DNA of 64,000 bases from Clostridia bacterium (GTDB lineage Bacteria; Bacillota; Clostridia; Oscillospirales; CAG-272), in assembly GCA_017621755.1 (NCBI GenBank), contig JAGASL010000026.1, forward strand, positions 62,001 through 126,000, read 5' to 3'. A program made the translations under genes and the position numbers. The notes under the pieces were generated by a model. That model saw only the letters and a program-made list of their open reading frames with translations, was not told where the DNA came from and did no database searches. This document shows positions 63,850-64,000 of this stretch, piece by piece. The stretch's first letter is position 1. Every line of letters starts with the position of its first letter.

Positions 63850-64000
63850 CACAAGGGTGATCGCCTTTGCCAACAACAAGGGCGGCAGCGGAAAATCCAC
63901 CTCGGCATCCAACGTTGGTGCCGCGCTGGCGCAAAGCGGCATGCGCGTGCTGGCAGTAGATGGGGATATGCAAATGAACCTCACGCTGGCCTTTATGGAT
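63842..64000 (+). CDS. ParA-family ATPase (N-terminal part, cut by window end)
   Basis: 53 residues are visible. Start ATG 63842 overlaps the PduV-like gene by 8 bp. The deviant Walker A motif is NNKGGSGKSTSASN and the second motif is AVDGDMQMN (DxDxQ). This is the ParA/MinD/McdA fold that positions DNA, plasmids or protein bodies on the nucleoid. Coupling to the BMC operon makes a compartment-positioning role attractive. The rest lies outside the window. Confidence 0.85.
   Translation, partial: MRNTRVIAFANNKGGSGKSTSASNVGAALAQSGMRVLAVDGDMQMNLTLAFMD

Overview
The window looks like a chromosome segment of an anaerobic, probably gut-dwelling member of the Clostridia (Bacillota). The signs are Gram-positive ribosome-binding sites (AGGAGG), textbook sigma-A promoters with 17-bp spacers in almost every intergenic gap, a YlmC/YmxH-type PRC-barrel protein, RqcH, a YnzC-type DUF896 protein, many cupin AraC regulators tied to sugar catabolism, and a glycyl-radical (oxygen-sensitive) bacterial microcompartment (BMC). 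Genes are dense, gaps are short, and most transcription units end in perfect, often bidirectional, hairpin terminators. I saw no rRNA, tRNA, CRISPR array, insertion sequence or prophage.

Layout. 1-12.4 kb is mostly housekeeping: a divergent AraC / (Gfo/Idh oxidoreductase + sugar epimerase) module; rpsB-tsf with a structured leader; a zinc carboxypeptidase and PRC-barrel pair; a membrane protein; and a six-gene operon on the minus strand (HAD phosphatase, GNAT, RqcH, small membrane protein, MnmM-like tRNA methyltransferase, Dus). 12.4-24.6 kb holds two tandem giant secreted beta-helix proteins (2064 and 1891 residues), apparently glycan-acting and similar in architecture to GH110. 24.6-34.9 kb: HAD phosphatase, pepT, a second AraC / Gfo-Idh / epimerase module, ispE, two AI-2E-type permeases, and rpsF-ssb-rpsR. 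34.9-38.8 kb: an AraC-controlled cassette of enolase-superfamily dehydratase, RraA-like lyase and SDR, which reads as a non-phosphorylative acid-sugar pathway. 38.8-49.6 kb: YgjP-type metallopeptidase, P-type ATPase, archaeal-type AspRS, PlsC-type acyltransferase, an SDR/AraC divergent pair, and a LacZ-type beta-galactosidase.

49.7-64.0 kb is the highlight: an RpiR/SIS regulator followed by a long operon for a fucose/rhamnose-type glycyl-radical BMC. Genes in order: ackA, L-fuculose-1-phosphate-type aldolase, CoA-acylating aldehyde dehydrogenase, zinc alcohol dehydrogenase, four BMC-H shell genes, pduL, BMC-P, PduS/RnfC-like, PduT-like BMC-T, a glycyl-radical 1,2-propanediol dehydratase, its activase, PduU/EutS-like shell protein, PduV/EutP-like GTPase, and a ParA-family ATPase cut by the window end. 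The inferred flow is deoxyhexulose-1-phosphate to DHAP plus lactaldehyde; lactaldehyde to 1,2-propanediol (NADH used); propanediol to propanal (radical enzyme); propanal to propionyl-CoA (NADH made); then propionyl-phosphate to propionate plus ATP. With a single alcohol dehydrogenase in the operon this sequence would be redox-neutral. Four enzymes carry encapsulation-peptide-like helices, and the aldolase has an unusual cysteine-rich linker.

The sugar-related loci (acid-sugar cassette, two Gfo/epimerase modules, LacZ, secreted beta-helix proteins, BMC) suggest an organism that harvests host or plant glycans and ferments the released deoxy-, keto- and acid sugars. All functions are inferred from sequence features read by eye; no searches were run.
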